Positions 15,493-22,453 of a stretch of 26,971 bases of DNA are shown in pieces. Location: NCBI GenBank assembly GCA_937888485.1, contig CALAQQ010000205.1, positions 1 through 26,971 on the forward strand. Reading direction: 5' to 3'. A program made the translations under genes and the position numbers. The notes beneath the pieces are model-generated. The model did not search any database. It was not told the DNA's origin and saw only the letters and a program-made list of their open reading frames with translations. This DNA is from an uncultured Clostridia bacterium (GTDB lineage Bacteria > Bacillota > Clostridia > Oscillospirales > Acutalibacteraceae). The number at the start of each line of letters is the position of its first letter. The first letter of the stretch is position 1.

Positions 15493-16793
15493 CAGACAGC
15501 GAAAGAATTCTTGCGGCAGGCTGTGCGGCAGGAGTTGCGGCAGCGGCTGTGCCGACTGTTTACGGCTATATAAAAGCAACCGCACCCAGACCGCTGACTG
15601 AAGAAGATTTTCTTCACACCGAAAACGGCGGATTTGTTTCCTTATGCGGAGCGCACCATACACTGCGCGGCATAAATCTCAATGACGACCTCTTTTATTT
15701 CACCAAGGAAGAACTTGGCAAAAATGCAAATAGCTACGATGTTTTCGCCGCCCTTGAACACCGCTTCGGACGTTACGGCGCAAAGGAACTTGTAAAAAAA
15801 TATAACGAAGCCTTTATCACTCTCGCCGATCTGAAATATATCAGAAAGCTCGGTGCAAACTGCGTAAGAATTCCTCTGCGCTACAAATATCTTTACCGCG
15901 CAGAAAACTGCAAAGGTGATATCGACTTCGAAAGACTTGATTTTCTTGTTGAGAAATGCAAAAAACTCGGAATTTATGTTGTTTTGGACCTTCATTCCGC
16001 ACCGGGTTTCCAGAACGCAAGTTCATCCTGCGGTACAGGAGATAAAAGTACACTCTTCGATTCGGGCAAAGACGGTTTTGAGGCGAGAAACGCTGTTATA
16101 AGACTCTGGACTCAGGTCGCAGCACACTATAAAAATGAACCTGCAATTGCGGCATATGACCTTCTCAACCGTCCACTGCATTTCAATGCAGACTGGAACA
16201 AAAAACTTGATACACTCCATAAATTTTACAGAAGAATATACAAAGCAATCCGAAATGTCGGCGATAACCATATTGTTATCATGCAGGCACCATTTGACCC
16301 CGATACTCTGCCTCCCGAAAACGAATATCACTCCGACAATGTTGCCTACGGTCTTTATTCCCATTTCCGCACAACATTTGAAACAGACTCTCTCGTTAAC
16401 GGCATCCGTTCGATAAAAAGCAGAAACATTCCGTTTGTCATCTGTAAAATCCGTTCGGAAGAAAATCTTGATTATTCGCTGACGGCACTCAACGATACGG
16501 GTGTATCATGGTTTTTCGGCGATTACAAAGGATGCGGCGACAGTTTCGCCTATATTTGGGGCGGCAACATCTCCCCTGCCAACCTCACCCACGACAGCTA
16601 CGAAACCATTGGCGAAAAATGGTCGAAACCCATTGCAACAAAGAACTTCACCGAAAATAAAGAAACTGCAAAAATTCTTAAGCGTGCCTTTAAATACGGC
16701 GAAATTCTCACCGTCACTCCAAAATCTGAAAATAAAAACAAATTCAGGATAAAAGTCAAATTCGGATTCAATGTTGTTAAGGGAATGAATTAA
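15489..16793 (+). CDS. Membrane-anchored GH5-fold protein lacking both catalytic glutamates
   Basis: This 434-residue protein has an N-terminal hydrophobic anchor (about 7-28) and a TIM-barrel with clear GH5 (cellulase-like) landmarks. These are LRGINLND (59-66), LGANCVRIPLRY (121-132), VVLDLHSAPGFQN (164-176), AAYDLLNRP (221-229), LYSHF (289-293) and VSWFFGDYKG (339-348). In active GH5 enzymes the acid/base is the Glu of N-E-P and the nucleophile is the Glu of a GEFG-like strand. Here the first is Arg228 (AAC CGT CCA) and the second position reads IPFVICKIRS with Lys320. So it probably cannot hydrolyse glycosides by the normal mechanism and may bind carbohydrate instead. A basic C-terminal tail follows the barrel. 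AGGAGG (15475-15480) precedes the ATG, which overlaps the VanZ-like stop by 4 nt. It is the last gene of the topB operon. Confidence 0.75.
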   Translation: MTDSERILAAGCAAGVAAAAVPTVYGYIKATAPRPLTEEDFLHTENGGFVSLCGAHHTLRGINLNDDLFYFTKEELGKNANSYDVFAALEHRFGRYGAKELVKKYNEAFITLADLKYIRKLGANCVRIPLRYKYLYRAENCKGDIDFERLDFLVEKCKKLGIYVVLDLHSAPGFQNASSSCGTGDKSTLFDSGKDGFEARNAVIRLWTQVAAHYKNEPAIAAYDLLNRPLHFNADWNKKLDTLHKFYRRIYKAIRNVGDNHIVIMQAPFDPDTLPPENEYHSDNVAYGLYSHFRTTFETDSLVNGIRSIKSRNIPFVICKIRSEENLDYSLTALNDTGVSWFFGDYKGCGDSFAYIWGGNISPANLTHDSYETIGEKWSKPIATKNFTENKETAKILKRAFKYGEILTVTPKSENKNKFRIKVKFGFNVVKGMN

Positions 16794-16836
16794 ACAGCAT
16801 TTTTCATAAAAAAATCTATATATTTCATAAACATTA

Positions 16837-16865
16837 TTGCAAAATGCCTTAAAATGGTGTAAAAT
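16837..16865 (+). promoter_or_regulatory. Sigma-A promoter of the phosphoribosyltransferase-like gene
   Basis: TTGCAA (16837-16842), a 17-nt spacer and TAAAAT (16860-16865). AAGGAGGG (16883-16890) follows before the ATG at 16896. No terminator hairpin is evident between the topB operon and this promoter. Confidence 0.65.
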
Positions 16866-16895
16866 AAACTAACATCCCATTCAAGGAGGGTTTTT

Positions 16896-17534
16896 ATGCC
16901 GACAACAAACATTACCAAAATCAAAACAAAAAGAAACAACCTTTTCCTTCGTGTTGCACAGGGTCATTTCGCAACAAGCCATTCCCACAGCAACTATTAC
17001 ATCGACGTTGCAGCTCAGAAATCCAGACTTTCGGAAGCAAGAGCCGTTGCACAGGAGCTTTGCGCACACAACTACAAGGTTAAAATTGTTGACACAATCC
17101 TCTGCCTTGACGGCACAGAAGTCATCGGCGCTTGTCTTGCCGACGAACTCACAAAACAGAATCTCATGAACATAAATGCTCATCAGACCATTTATGTTGT
17201 AACACCCGAAATAACCAACGGTCAGCTTTTCTTCAGAGATAACATCGTACCCATGATTAGGGGTAAGCATGTTCTTGTTCTTGCAGTTTCCGTTGCGACT
17301 GGTACAACCGCAAAAACAGCCATTGAAGCTGTTAAATACTACGGCGGCGAGGTTGTTGGTCTTGCTTCAATTTTCGCAACTGCCGAAGAATGCGGAGGTT
17401 ACCCCGTCAATTCTGTTTTCAATCCCAACGACCTTGAGGGCTACTTCACCTGCCCCGCACATGAATGTCCGCTGTGCAAGGAAGGCAAAAAACTCGACGC
17501 GCTTATCAATTGCCACGGCTTCTCAAAATTATAA
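16896..17534 (+). CDS. Orotate-phosphoribosyltransferase-like protein with an altered PRPP loop
   Basis: This 212-residue type I phosphoribosyltransferase-fold protein has the size of orotate phosphoribosyltransferase. SNYYIDVAAQKSR (32-44) and VDTILCLDGTEVIGACLADEL (65-85) match the OPRT beginning and its central sheet. GKHVLVLAVSVATGTTAKTA (123-142) sits where the PRPP-binding loop should be. That loop normally has an acidic pair (V-E-D-V-x-T-T-G); here the pair is Ala130-Val131, although T-G-T-T is kept. The tail CPAHECPLCKEGKKLD has a CxxxxCxxC cluster that could bind zinc. It may be a paralogue with altered chemistry or a regulatory role rather than the pyrimidine enzyme. Single gene, strong ribosome site, own promoter and terminator. 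Confidence 0.75.
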   Translation: MPTTNITKIKTKRNNLFLRVAQGHFATSHSHSNYYIDVAAQKSRLSEARAVAQELCAHNYKVKIVDTILCLDGTEVIGACLADELTKQNLMNINAHQTIYVVTPEITNGQLFFRDNIVPMIRGKHVLVLAVSVATGTTAKTAIEAVKYYGGEVVGLASIFATAEECGGYPVNSVFNPNDLEGYFTCPAHECPLCKEGKKLDALINCHGFSKL

Positions 17535-17541
17535 AAAAATT

Positions 17542-17574
17542 ACCGTCTGCTTCTTCGGAAACAGACGGTTTTTG
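17542..17574. terminator. Bidirectional terminator between the PRTase-like gene and the rhodanese gene
   Basis: ACCGTCTG (17542-17549) pairs with CAGACGGT (17562-17569) around a 12-nt loop, then TTTTTG. On the other strand the stem is followed by AATTTTTTTAT. Confidence 0.85.
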
Positions 17575-17603
17575 TATTTTACGGATATACACTCGTTCGC
17601 TAT

Positions 17604-17996
17604 TCACTTCACAATTTCATACGGCCAATCAATTATTCCGCCGAATTCTTTGACATTGGTGTAGCCCATATTTACGAGCATTTCCGATGCAAGCTTACTT
17701 CTTCTGCCGCTTCGGCAATAAACGAGAATGAGCTGTTTCTTGTCTGTAAGCACAGATTCTGCTCTTGCCCCGATTTCATAATCGGGAATAAGAACCGCAC
17801 CTTCAATATGACCCTCGGAAAATTCCTCCTCGGTTCGCACATCAAGAATAACGCAGTCTGTATTCTCCGACATAAGTCCTTTTGCTTCTTCGGGCGTTAT
17901 CTGCTCATAAGTCGCAGGAATTTCCTCTGCATAACAACCCGCAAATCCAAAAAGAAAAAGCACAGACATCACCAACAAAATTATTTTTTTCATCAT
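17604..17996 (-). CDS. Rhodanese-domain lipoprotein
   Basis: This 130-residue protein has a short signal peptide with lipobox FAGC (Cys21), so it is probably a lipoprotein outside the membrane. One rhodanese domain follows: EQITPEEAKGLM, VILDVRTEEEFSEGHIEGAVLIPDYEI and the active-site loop VYCRSGRRS with Cys94, which would carry the persulfide. It ends with GYTNVKEFGGIIDWPYEI, the normal finish of the domain. It starts at ATG 17996, overlapping the thioredoxin stop by ATGA, and is the last gene of the FTR-thioredoxin-rhodanese operon. A link between a cytoplasmic thioredoxin and an external rhodanese would need an electron carrier across the membrane, which is not seen here. Confidence 0.88.
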   Translation of the reverse strand: MMKKIILLVMSVLFLFGFAGCYAEEIPATYEQITPEEAKGLMSENTDCVILDVRTEEEFSEGHIEGAVLIPDYEIGARAESVLTDKKQLILVYCRSGRRSKLASEMLVNMGYTNVKEFGGIIDWPYEIVK

Positions 17997-18298
17997 TCTA
18001 TCATTCCGATAACCGCTTCCTTCATGCAGTATCCCATCTTCTGAGAAGCAATTTTTCCGTTTTTGAAAACTATAAGTGTCGGAATGCTGACGATACCGAA
18101 TTTTACTGCAAGGTCGGGATTTTCATCAACATTAACCTTGAAAAATTTAACAGCGGGATATTCATCCGAAACTTCTTCGATAATCGGAGAAAGCATTTTA
18201 CACGGTCCGCACCAGTCAGCATAAAAATCAAGCAGAACCGTTCCGTCAAAACCGATAACTTCTTTTTCAAAATCATTTGCGTTAAGTTTATTTACCAT
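17993..18298 (-). CDS. trxA: Thioredoxin
   Basis: This 101-residue thioredoxin has the active site WCGPC at residues 29-33 (FYADWCGPCKML) and the cis-proline loop VSIPTLIVFKNG. It lacks a signal peptide, so it works in the cytoplasm as a protein disulfide reductant. It lies 9 nt downstream of the small ferredoxin-thioredoxin-reductase-like gene and overlaps the rhodanese lipoprotein gene by 4 nt. The pairing suggests reduction by ferredoxin rather than by an NADPH thioredoxin reductase; this is inference from gene order. The C-terminal helix carries an extra Cys in MGYCMKEAVIG. Confidence 0.92.
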   Translation of the reverse strand: MVNKLNANDFEKEVIGFDGTVLLDFYADWCGPCKMLSPIIEEVSDEYPAVKFFKVNVDENPDLAVKFGIVSIPTLIVFKNGKIASQKMGYCMKEAVIGMIE

Positions 18299-18307
18299 AA
18301 TATTACC

Positions 18308-18508
18308 TCAATCCTTTGATTTATAGTAGAGCATACAATGACAGTAACCCTCAAAATCGGGGTCAGCTATCTGCTCTCTGAATTCCTTGCATATGCACTT
18401 GAATTCTGGCAGTTTCGGAAGACGGCAAGGACAATAACCGTCCTTCGCCTTAAGACCCTGCCTTATATTTTCGACAATCTCCTTGTTTTCATTAAGCCTT
18501 ACTGCCAT
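18308..18508 (-). CDS. Miniature ferredoxin-thioredoxin reductase catalytic-type protein
   Basis: This 66-residue protein carries three C-x-C pairs: CPC at 26-28 (GYCPCRL), CIC at 38-40 (FKCICKEFRE) and CHC at 56-58 (GYCHCMLYY). This is the layout of the FTR catalytic subunit, in which four cysteines hold a [4Fe-4S] cluster and two form the redox disulfide that reduces thioredoxin. C-P-C-R, the R-E after the middle pair and C-H-C-M-L are all conserved. In plant FTR the middle pair lies about 17 residues after the first; here it lies 10 after, yet the total span of 32 residues is unchanged. AAGGGGG precedes the ATG. It is first in an operon with thioredoxin and a rhodanese lipoprotein, and no variable subunit gene is present. 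Confidence 0.82.
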   Translation of the reverse strand: MAVRLNENKEIVENIRQGLKAKDGYCPCRLPKLPEFKCICKEFREQIADPDFEGYCHCMLYYKSKD

Positions 18509-18526
18509 GTTATTCCCCCTTTAATA

Positions 18527-18555
18527 AGTATATCCGATTAAATCCGCCGTTTCAA
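18527..18555 (-). promoter_or_regulatory. Sigma-A promoter of the FTR-thioredoxin-rhodanese operon
   Basis: On the minus strand: -35 TTGAAA (18555-18550), a 17-nt spacer and -10 TATACT (18532-18527). The expected start near 18520 leaves a leader of only about 12 nt that consists mostly of the ribosome site. Confidence 0.8.
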
Positions 18556-18565
18556 TATTTTTTGA

Positions 18566-20425
18566 TTACAACTGCGAATTAATCTCCGCCCAGACCGATA
18601 TGCTTTCGGTCCGGATTATTTTTTTATTATCAAGAAATCCGCCGTCAGCATATCCGTTATCGATATAACTGACATTATTGCAGTATTTACCGAAATAGTT
18701 TACGCCCTGCGAGTTTGATTCATCAAAGAATCCGCCGACATCAACAGTGTTTCCGCTGAAAACAAGACCGTTTACGTTATTCACCCTCATAAGCATTGAA
18801 GGAATGTCGGTGAATGTGTTGGAAGAAATCTCAATGTTTGTGAAAACTGCGGTTTCGGCAGATTTGCCTGCAATGTTTGTACCGATTTCTATTACAGAAC
18901 CCCAGTCGCTGTAATTGCACTTTTCAAAGGTATTGTTACGGATAATAAGATTGTCAACACCCGTACCCTCCTGCCAGAGAGTGGGTTCAATATCCATAAC
19001 AACTTTAATCGCCTGAGCCATTGTTTTAAAGAATCGGTTGTTCTCGCAAAGTCCGTTTGATGATTGCAAAAGCAAGCCCCTTGCTCTGTTTTCGTGGAAA
19101 TAATTGTTTCTGATTACATAGTTACCGCTGTTGCATTCTGTATTATATGCGGTCCAGCCTTCCGTTACGCTTTCGGGCAAGGCTTCAACAACAACCTCTT
19201 TTGTTATCCAGTCAATATCTTTTACAGAAACAATTTTTGCAGTTAAATCCGAGTTTTCAAATTTATCATTTTTAAACGCAACGGTATCTCCTGCCTCAAG
19301 TCTCATTGCGCTCGCAATCAGAGTAAGAGTATTACCGTTTACAGACGAAACATAGCCGAGACCGTCATGAACATTAACGGCATCGTCACCCATTCCGCTT
19401 ATGTCACAGCCCGAAATATTGAAACATCCGTCAGTATTAACAATATGAATCGCATCGGCAGTCAATGACACGCAACGGCTTTCTTTGTGTTCGGGATTAA
19501 CTCCGATAAAGCTGTTGATAATCTGAAAATGAGAGCAGTTTCCCTCGCAGATATAAGCCATACCCGAACTGCCGTAGATACTAACGTTATCAAAGGTAAT
19601 GTTTTTGCTGTAATCTCTGATGCTGAAAACCGTTCCGTCATAGACGAAATGCCTGAGAATGTATGTTTCTCCGTTTTTAAAATTATCCATACATCCGTTG
19701 TGGATAACACGCAAAGTATTATCCGAAATCTTCTGAACCGACTTCACAGCATTGACATCCTGATAAAGATAATTCTCTTTTGCCGAGTATTTTGCACCGA
19801 AAGTAAACGATTCAGGATCGCATTGGGTAATCGCCATCATTCGGTTATTCTCGTTGCAGTATTCCGCATTTCTGAAAACAAGGTCAATTGTGTTGGCATC
19901 GGAGTTGCTGTTCTGAACGGTAACAACAGAAGCAAGCGGACTTTCTGCCCAGTTCCAATCAAAATTGAGATTGCGGATTTCAACACAGTCGCTGTTTCTT
20001 ATAAAAAACTTATATCCCGTTGAAGAAAAAACGAAAGTCGCACCCGAGCCCTCAATCAGTAAATCTGTGCAGTTAAAGGCATCAAGACCGTTGACACTTC
20101 TGAAATAATATGTGCCCTTTTCGATAACAAGCTTCGTCTGCGGATGATGTGAGCAGTAATTGAGCGCACTCTGAAATGCCTCATAATTATCCTCATTATC
20201 CTCAGAAAGACCAAAATCGGAAGCGTTGACCTCTGTCATTTTATCGGCTTTTGGGCGTTGAACGTAAAATCTTGTTCCGTTTGCACCGTTTATCTCGTCT
20301 GCCGTTCTGTTTTCACTCAAACCGTCAAGTGTTTCAACAAACACATCGGGCTTTTCGGGAACGGAAACCGTCGCAGTAAGCAGTAAAATCATTGATGCTA
20401 TAAATGAAACAATTTTTAAAAGCAT
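18566..20425 (-). CDS. Secreted GH110-like beta-helix alpha-galactosidase
   Basis: This 619-residue protein has a signal peptide (KIVSFIASMILLLTATVSV) and then a right-handed parallel beta-helix with many short N/D/G-rich coils (for example YVIRNNYFHENRARG and LIIRNNTFEKC). It fits GH110 exo-alpha-1,3-galactosidases: a start segment of the type LVIEKGTYYFR, LLIEGSGATFVF, RNLNFDWNWAESP, and then TADAIHIVNT with Asp324 and SGMGDDAVNVHDG with Asp347-Asp348. As I recall, characterised GH110 enzymes use Asp321, Asp344 and Asp345; the 23/24-residue spacing is the same. The family removes terminal alpha-galactose, including the blood group B epitope. No cell-wall anchor is visible. SD GAGGG precedes ATG. 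It lies 17 nt after the nitroreductase gene on the same strand; the link is probably positional. Subfamily and substrate need testing. Confidence 0.78.
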   Translation of the reverse strand: MLLKIVSFIASMILLLTATVSVPEKPDVFVETLDGLSENRTADEINGANGTRFYVQRPKADKMTEVNASDFGLSEDNEDNYEAFQSALNYCSHHPQTKLVIEKGTYYFRSVNGLDAFNCTDLLIEGSGATFVFSSTGYKFFIRNSDCVEIRNLNFDWNWAESPLASVVTVQNSNSDANTIDLVFRNAEYCNENNRMMAITQCDPESFTFGAKYSAKENYLYQDVNAVKSVQKISDNTLRVIHNGCMDNFKNGETYILRHFVYDGTVFSIRDYSKNITFDNVSIYGSSGMAYICEGNCSHFQIINSFIGVNPEHKESRCVSLTADAIHIVNTDGCFNISGCDISGMGDDAVNVHDGLGYVSSVNGNTLTLIASAMRLEAGDTVAFKNDKFENSDLTAKIVSVKDIDWITKEVVVEALPESVTEGWTAYNTECNSGNYVIRNNYFHENRARGLLLQSSNGLCENNRFFKTMAQAIKVVMDIEPTLWQEGTGVDNLIIRNNTFEKCNYSDWGSVIEIGTNIAGKSAETAVFTNIEISSNTFTDIPSMLMRVNNVNGLVFSGNTVDVGGFFDESNSQGVNYFGKYCNNVSYIDNGYADGGFLDNKKIIRTESISVWAEINSQL

Positions 20426-20442
20426 TTTATCCCTCTTTCGGT

Positions 20443-20961
20443 TTAAAATTCGTTATAGAAAACCGTTTCTTCCATGGGTCTGTAAACCGTGTGTCTTTCG
20501 TTGGGTACTGCATCGGGCGAAGGATAACCCATAACAAGAAGCGCAACGGGTTCGGTGTTTTCGGGAATTTCAAACGCTTCACGCATCTTGAACGGATTGA
20601 AGTGCATAACCCAGGTTGAGCCAACACCAAGCTCCGCTGCCTCAAGCATCATGTGAGTTGTGACGATGCTTGCATCAACAATACCGCTCTGATTGCCGTC
20701 ATAGGGTCTTGTCCAGCATTCGTCTTTATTATAGCAGATAAGCATTGCACAAGGCGCATCAAAATGACAGCGTGTGCAGTCTCTGAGTTTTGCAAGGGTT
20801 TCTTCATTGTTGATAACAAGAATTCTATGAGGCTGATAATTGCAACCCGTCGGTGCAATATGCCCCGCTTCAAGTATTTTGTCAATCACCTCTTTCTCAA
20901 GAGGTTTGTCCGTAAATTTTCTCACCGAATATCTCTCGGTCGCAAGTTTCATAAAATCCAT
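20443..20961 (-). CDS. Nitroreductase family protein
   Basis: This 172-residue FMN-dependent oxidoreductase has the family start FMKLATERYSVRKFTDKPLE (R-x-S-x-R-x-F FMN phosphate contact near residues 10-16), APTGCNYQPHRILVINN near 36-52, GIVDASIVTTHMMLEAAELGVGSTW near 93-117 and ALLVMGYPSPDAVPNERH towards the end. Several cysteines (CTRCHFDAPCAMLICYNKDECW) cluster in the middle, but the spacing does not form a ferredoxin motif. Members reduce nitro groups, quinones or flavin substrates with NAD(P)H; the natural substrate is unknown. AAGGAGC precedes the ATG. It is the first gene of the unit that includes the GH110-like gene and uses a strong promoter. Confidence 0.88.
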   Translation of the reverse strand: MDFMKLATERYSVRKFTDKPLEKEVIDKILEAGHIAPTGCNYQPHRILVINNEETLAKLRDCTRCHFDAPCAMLICYNKDECWTRPYDGNQSGIVDASIVTTHMMLEAAELGVGSTWVMHFNPFKMREAFEIPENTEPVALLVMGYPSPDAVPNERHTVYRPMEETVFYNEF

Positions 20962-21005
20962 AGCTGCTCCTTAAAAATGGTTTTCAGATTGCTGTTTACA
21001 AATTC

Positions 21006-21034
21006 AGTATAGCACAGTTTATCGCATTTCTCAA
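21006..21034 (-). promoter_or_regulatory. Sigma-A promoter of the nitroreductase-GH110 unit
   Basis: On the minus strand: -35 TTGAGA (21034-21029), a 17-nt spacer and -10 TATACT (21011-21006), with an expected start near 21000. Confidence 0.8.
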
Positions 21035-21092
21035 TGCATTTAAACTAAAAAGAACAGAAAATCAATCTTGAAAATATTAAGTTAATCGAATA

Positions 21093-21101
21093 TGATATAG
21101 T
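21093..21101 (+). promoter_or_regulatory. Extended -10 of the beta-helix/GH99-like unit
   Basis: TGA-TATAGT is a good extended -10; no clear -35 is seen at 16-18 nt, though TTGAAA occurs 22 nt upstream (21068-21073). The transcript would start near 21108, inside the 12-bp repeat. Confidence 0.55.
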
Positions 21102-21127
21102 AAACTGAATTTGTAGGAATGAAAGCT

Positions 21128-22402
21128 ATGATTAACGCTAACGAATACGGTTTTTCACCTGAAAACAACGCATATAAAAACTCTGAGGCATTACAAAAAG
21201 CAATTGACAACGGCGGAGTAATTGAAATAAAAGCTTCGGGTATTTATAAAATTTCCGAACAAATCGAAATTGGCGATAACACAAAGCTTGTGTTCCGTGA
21301 AGGAGTCATTCTTCAGCGTGAGGCAAGCGTGACAGGCATTAACGGCAATGCATTTATCAATAAAGGTGCGCTTAAAGGCGAATATAACCGAAACATCGAA
21401 ATTGTCGGGTTGCATCTTGAATGTAACGGTATCGAAAGCAACGACTTTGGTATTGACAGCCGTATTGCAGGATTGCGCGCACAGGTTGCAATGATTTATG
21501 TTGAAAACTTAAAAATTGATAAATTTGAGTGCCATGGGTTGCTTGAAAAAGACTATGCAATTCAGGTCAGCGCATTCAAAAATATCGTTCTTAATGATTT
21601 ATACATAACAGGAAACAAAGACGGCGTTCATCTCGGTTGGGGTGACGGATTTATTATCAGAAACGGCAAGTTCCGCACGTTCGATGACCCGATAGCACTA
21701 AATGCTTTTGATTACGCCACATCAAGCACTCACATAGGCTGGATCGAGAACGGAATAATCGAAAACTGCATTGATCTTGACGATAATACAACAACAGGCT
21801 TTTTCTGCAGAATTCTTGGCGGTGCCTGGTGCAGATGGTACAAAGGAATGCTGGTTCAGCACTCGGACACCGTTGCGGTTAACGGCAAAACATACCGTGT
21901 TCTGATGAATCCGAAAGACGGGAAGCTTTATACTTCAGATACACCGCCTTGCCATGAAAAAGGAATTGCGGAATATGACGGCATAAATTGGGTCGTTGTG
22001 CGCAATACAGAAGAATTGGACTGCGGTTGCCGCAATATTACAATACGGAATTGCTTCCTTCAGAAAAAGCGTGACATAGGAATTGCGATAAGTCTTAATT
22101 ACGACACCTATGCACGAAGCTATTACCCCGGTTGTGTTTGCGTTCCTCAAAGAGGAATCACACTTGATAACATCGTTATTGAAAACGACGTGGATATTCT
22201 GTTACATTCAACTTATCCTTCAGAAAACATAACGCTCAAAAACATAGATTTCAAAAATTCAAAGCTTTGCTTTGATACCGTATCACAAGCAGACGATGTA
22301 ATCTATCCTGAGGTTGAGATAAATACAGAAAACGTTGTTTTTAATGATAACACTATACAAACCAACCCAAAACACCCGATAAAAATATGCTCTATGAAAT
22401 AA
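21128..22402 (+). CDS. Cytoplasmic right-handed beta-helix protein, GH28/pectate-lyase-like
   Basis: This 424-residue protein has no signal peptide. It starts with ANEYGFSPENNAYKNSEALQKAID, a typical entry to pectate_lyase_3/GH28-like beta-helices, followed by GVIEIKASGIYKIS and repeated coil strands (NIEIVGLHLECNG, NIVLNDLYITGNKDGVHLG, GFIIRNGKFRTFDDPIALN). GH28 polygalacturonases have N-T-D, D-D, G-H-G and R-I-K; here N-K-D and F-D-D are in the right order but no G-H-G follows, so GH28 activity is not assured. An inserted segment with YRVLMNPKDGKLYTSD may form an extra domain. ATG at 21128 is preferred over 21119 because AGGAA lies 8-9 nt ahead of it. The location suggests intracellular processing of an imported oligosaccharide. 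The substrate is unknown. Confidence 0.7.
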   Translation: MINANEYGFSPENNAYKNSEALQKAIDNGGVIEIKASGIYKISEQIEIGDNTKLVFREGVILQREASVTGINGNAFINKGALKGEYNRNIEIVGLHLECNGIESNDFGIDSRIAGLRAQVAMIYVENLKIDKFECHGLLEKDYAIQVSAFKNIVLNDLYITGNKDGVHLGWGDGFIIRNGKFRTFDDPIALNAFDYATSSTHIGWIENGIIENCIDLDDNTTTGFFCRILGGAWCRWYKGMLVQHSDTVAVNGKTYRVLMNPKDGKLYTSDTPPCHEKGIAEYDGINWVVVRNTEELDCGCRNITIRNCFLQKKRDIGIAISLNYDTYARSYYPGCVCVPQRGITLDNIVIENDVDILLHSTYPSENITLKNIDFKNSKLCFDTVSQADDVIYPEVEINTENVVFNDNTIQTNPKHPIKICSMK

Positions 22403-22453
22403 TAGAGATAAATTCTGATTTTTATAGAAATTTAAAGATAAGAAGAATTGATT

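Larger units (their letters stand above)
20997..21115. repeat. 12-bp inverted repeat shared by two divergent promoters
   Basis: TACAAATTCAGT (20997-21008) and ACTGAATTTGTA (21104-21115) are exact reverse complements. Each copy begins in or just after the -10 box and covers the first transcribed bases of its promoter, for the nitroreductase/GH110 unit and the beta-helix/GH99-like unit. This is a good position for a repressor site. Confidence 0.6.
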
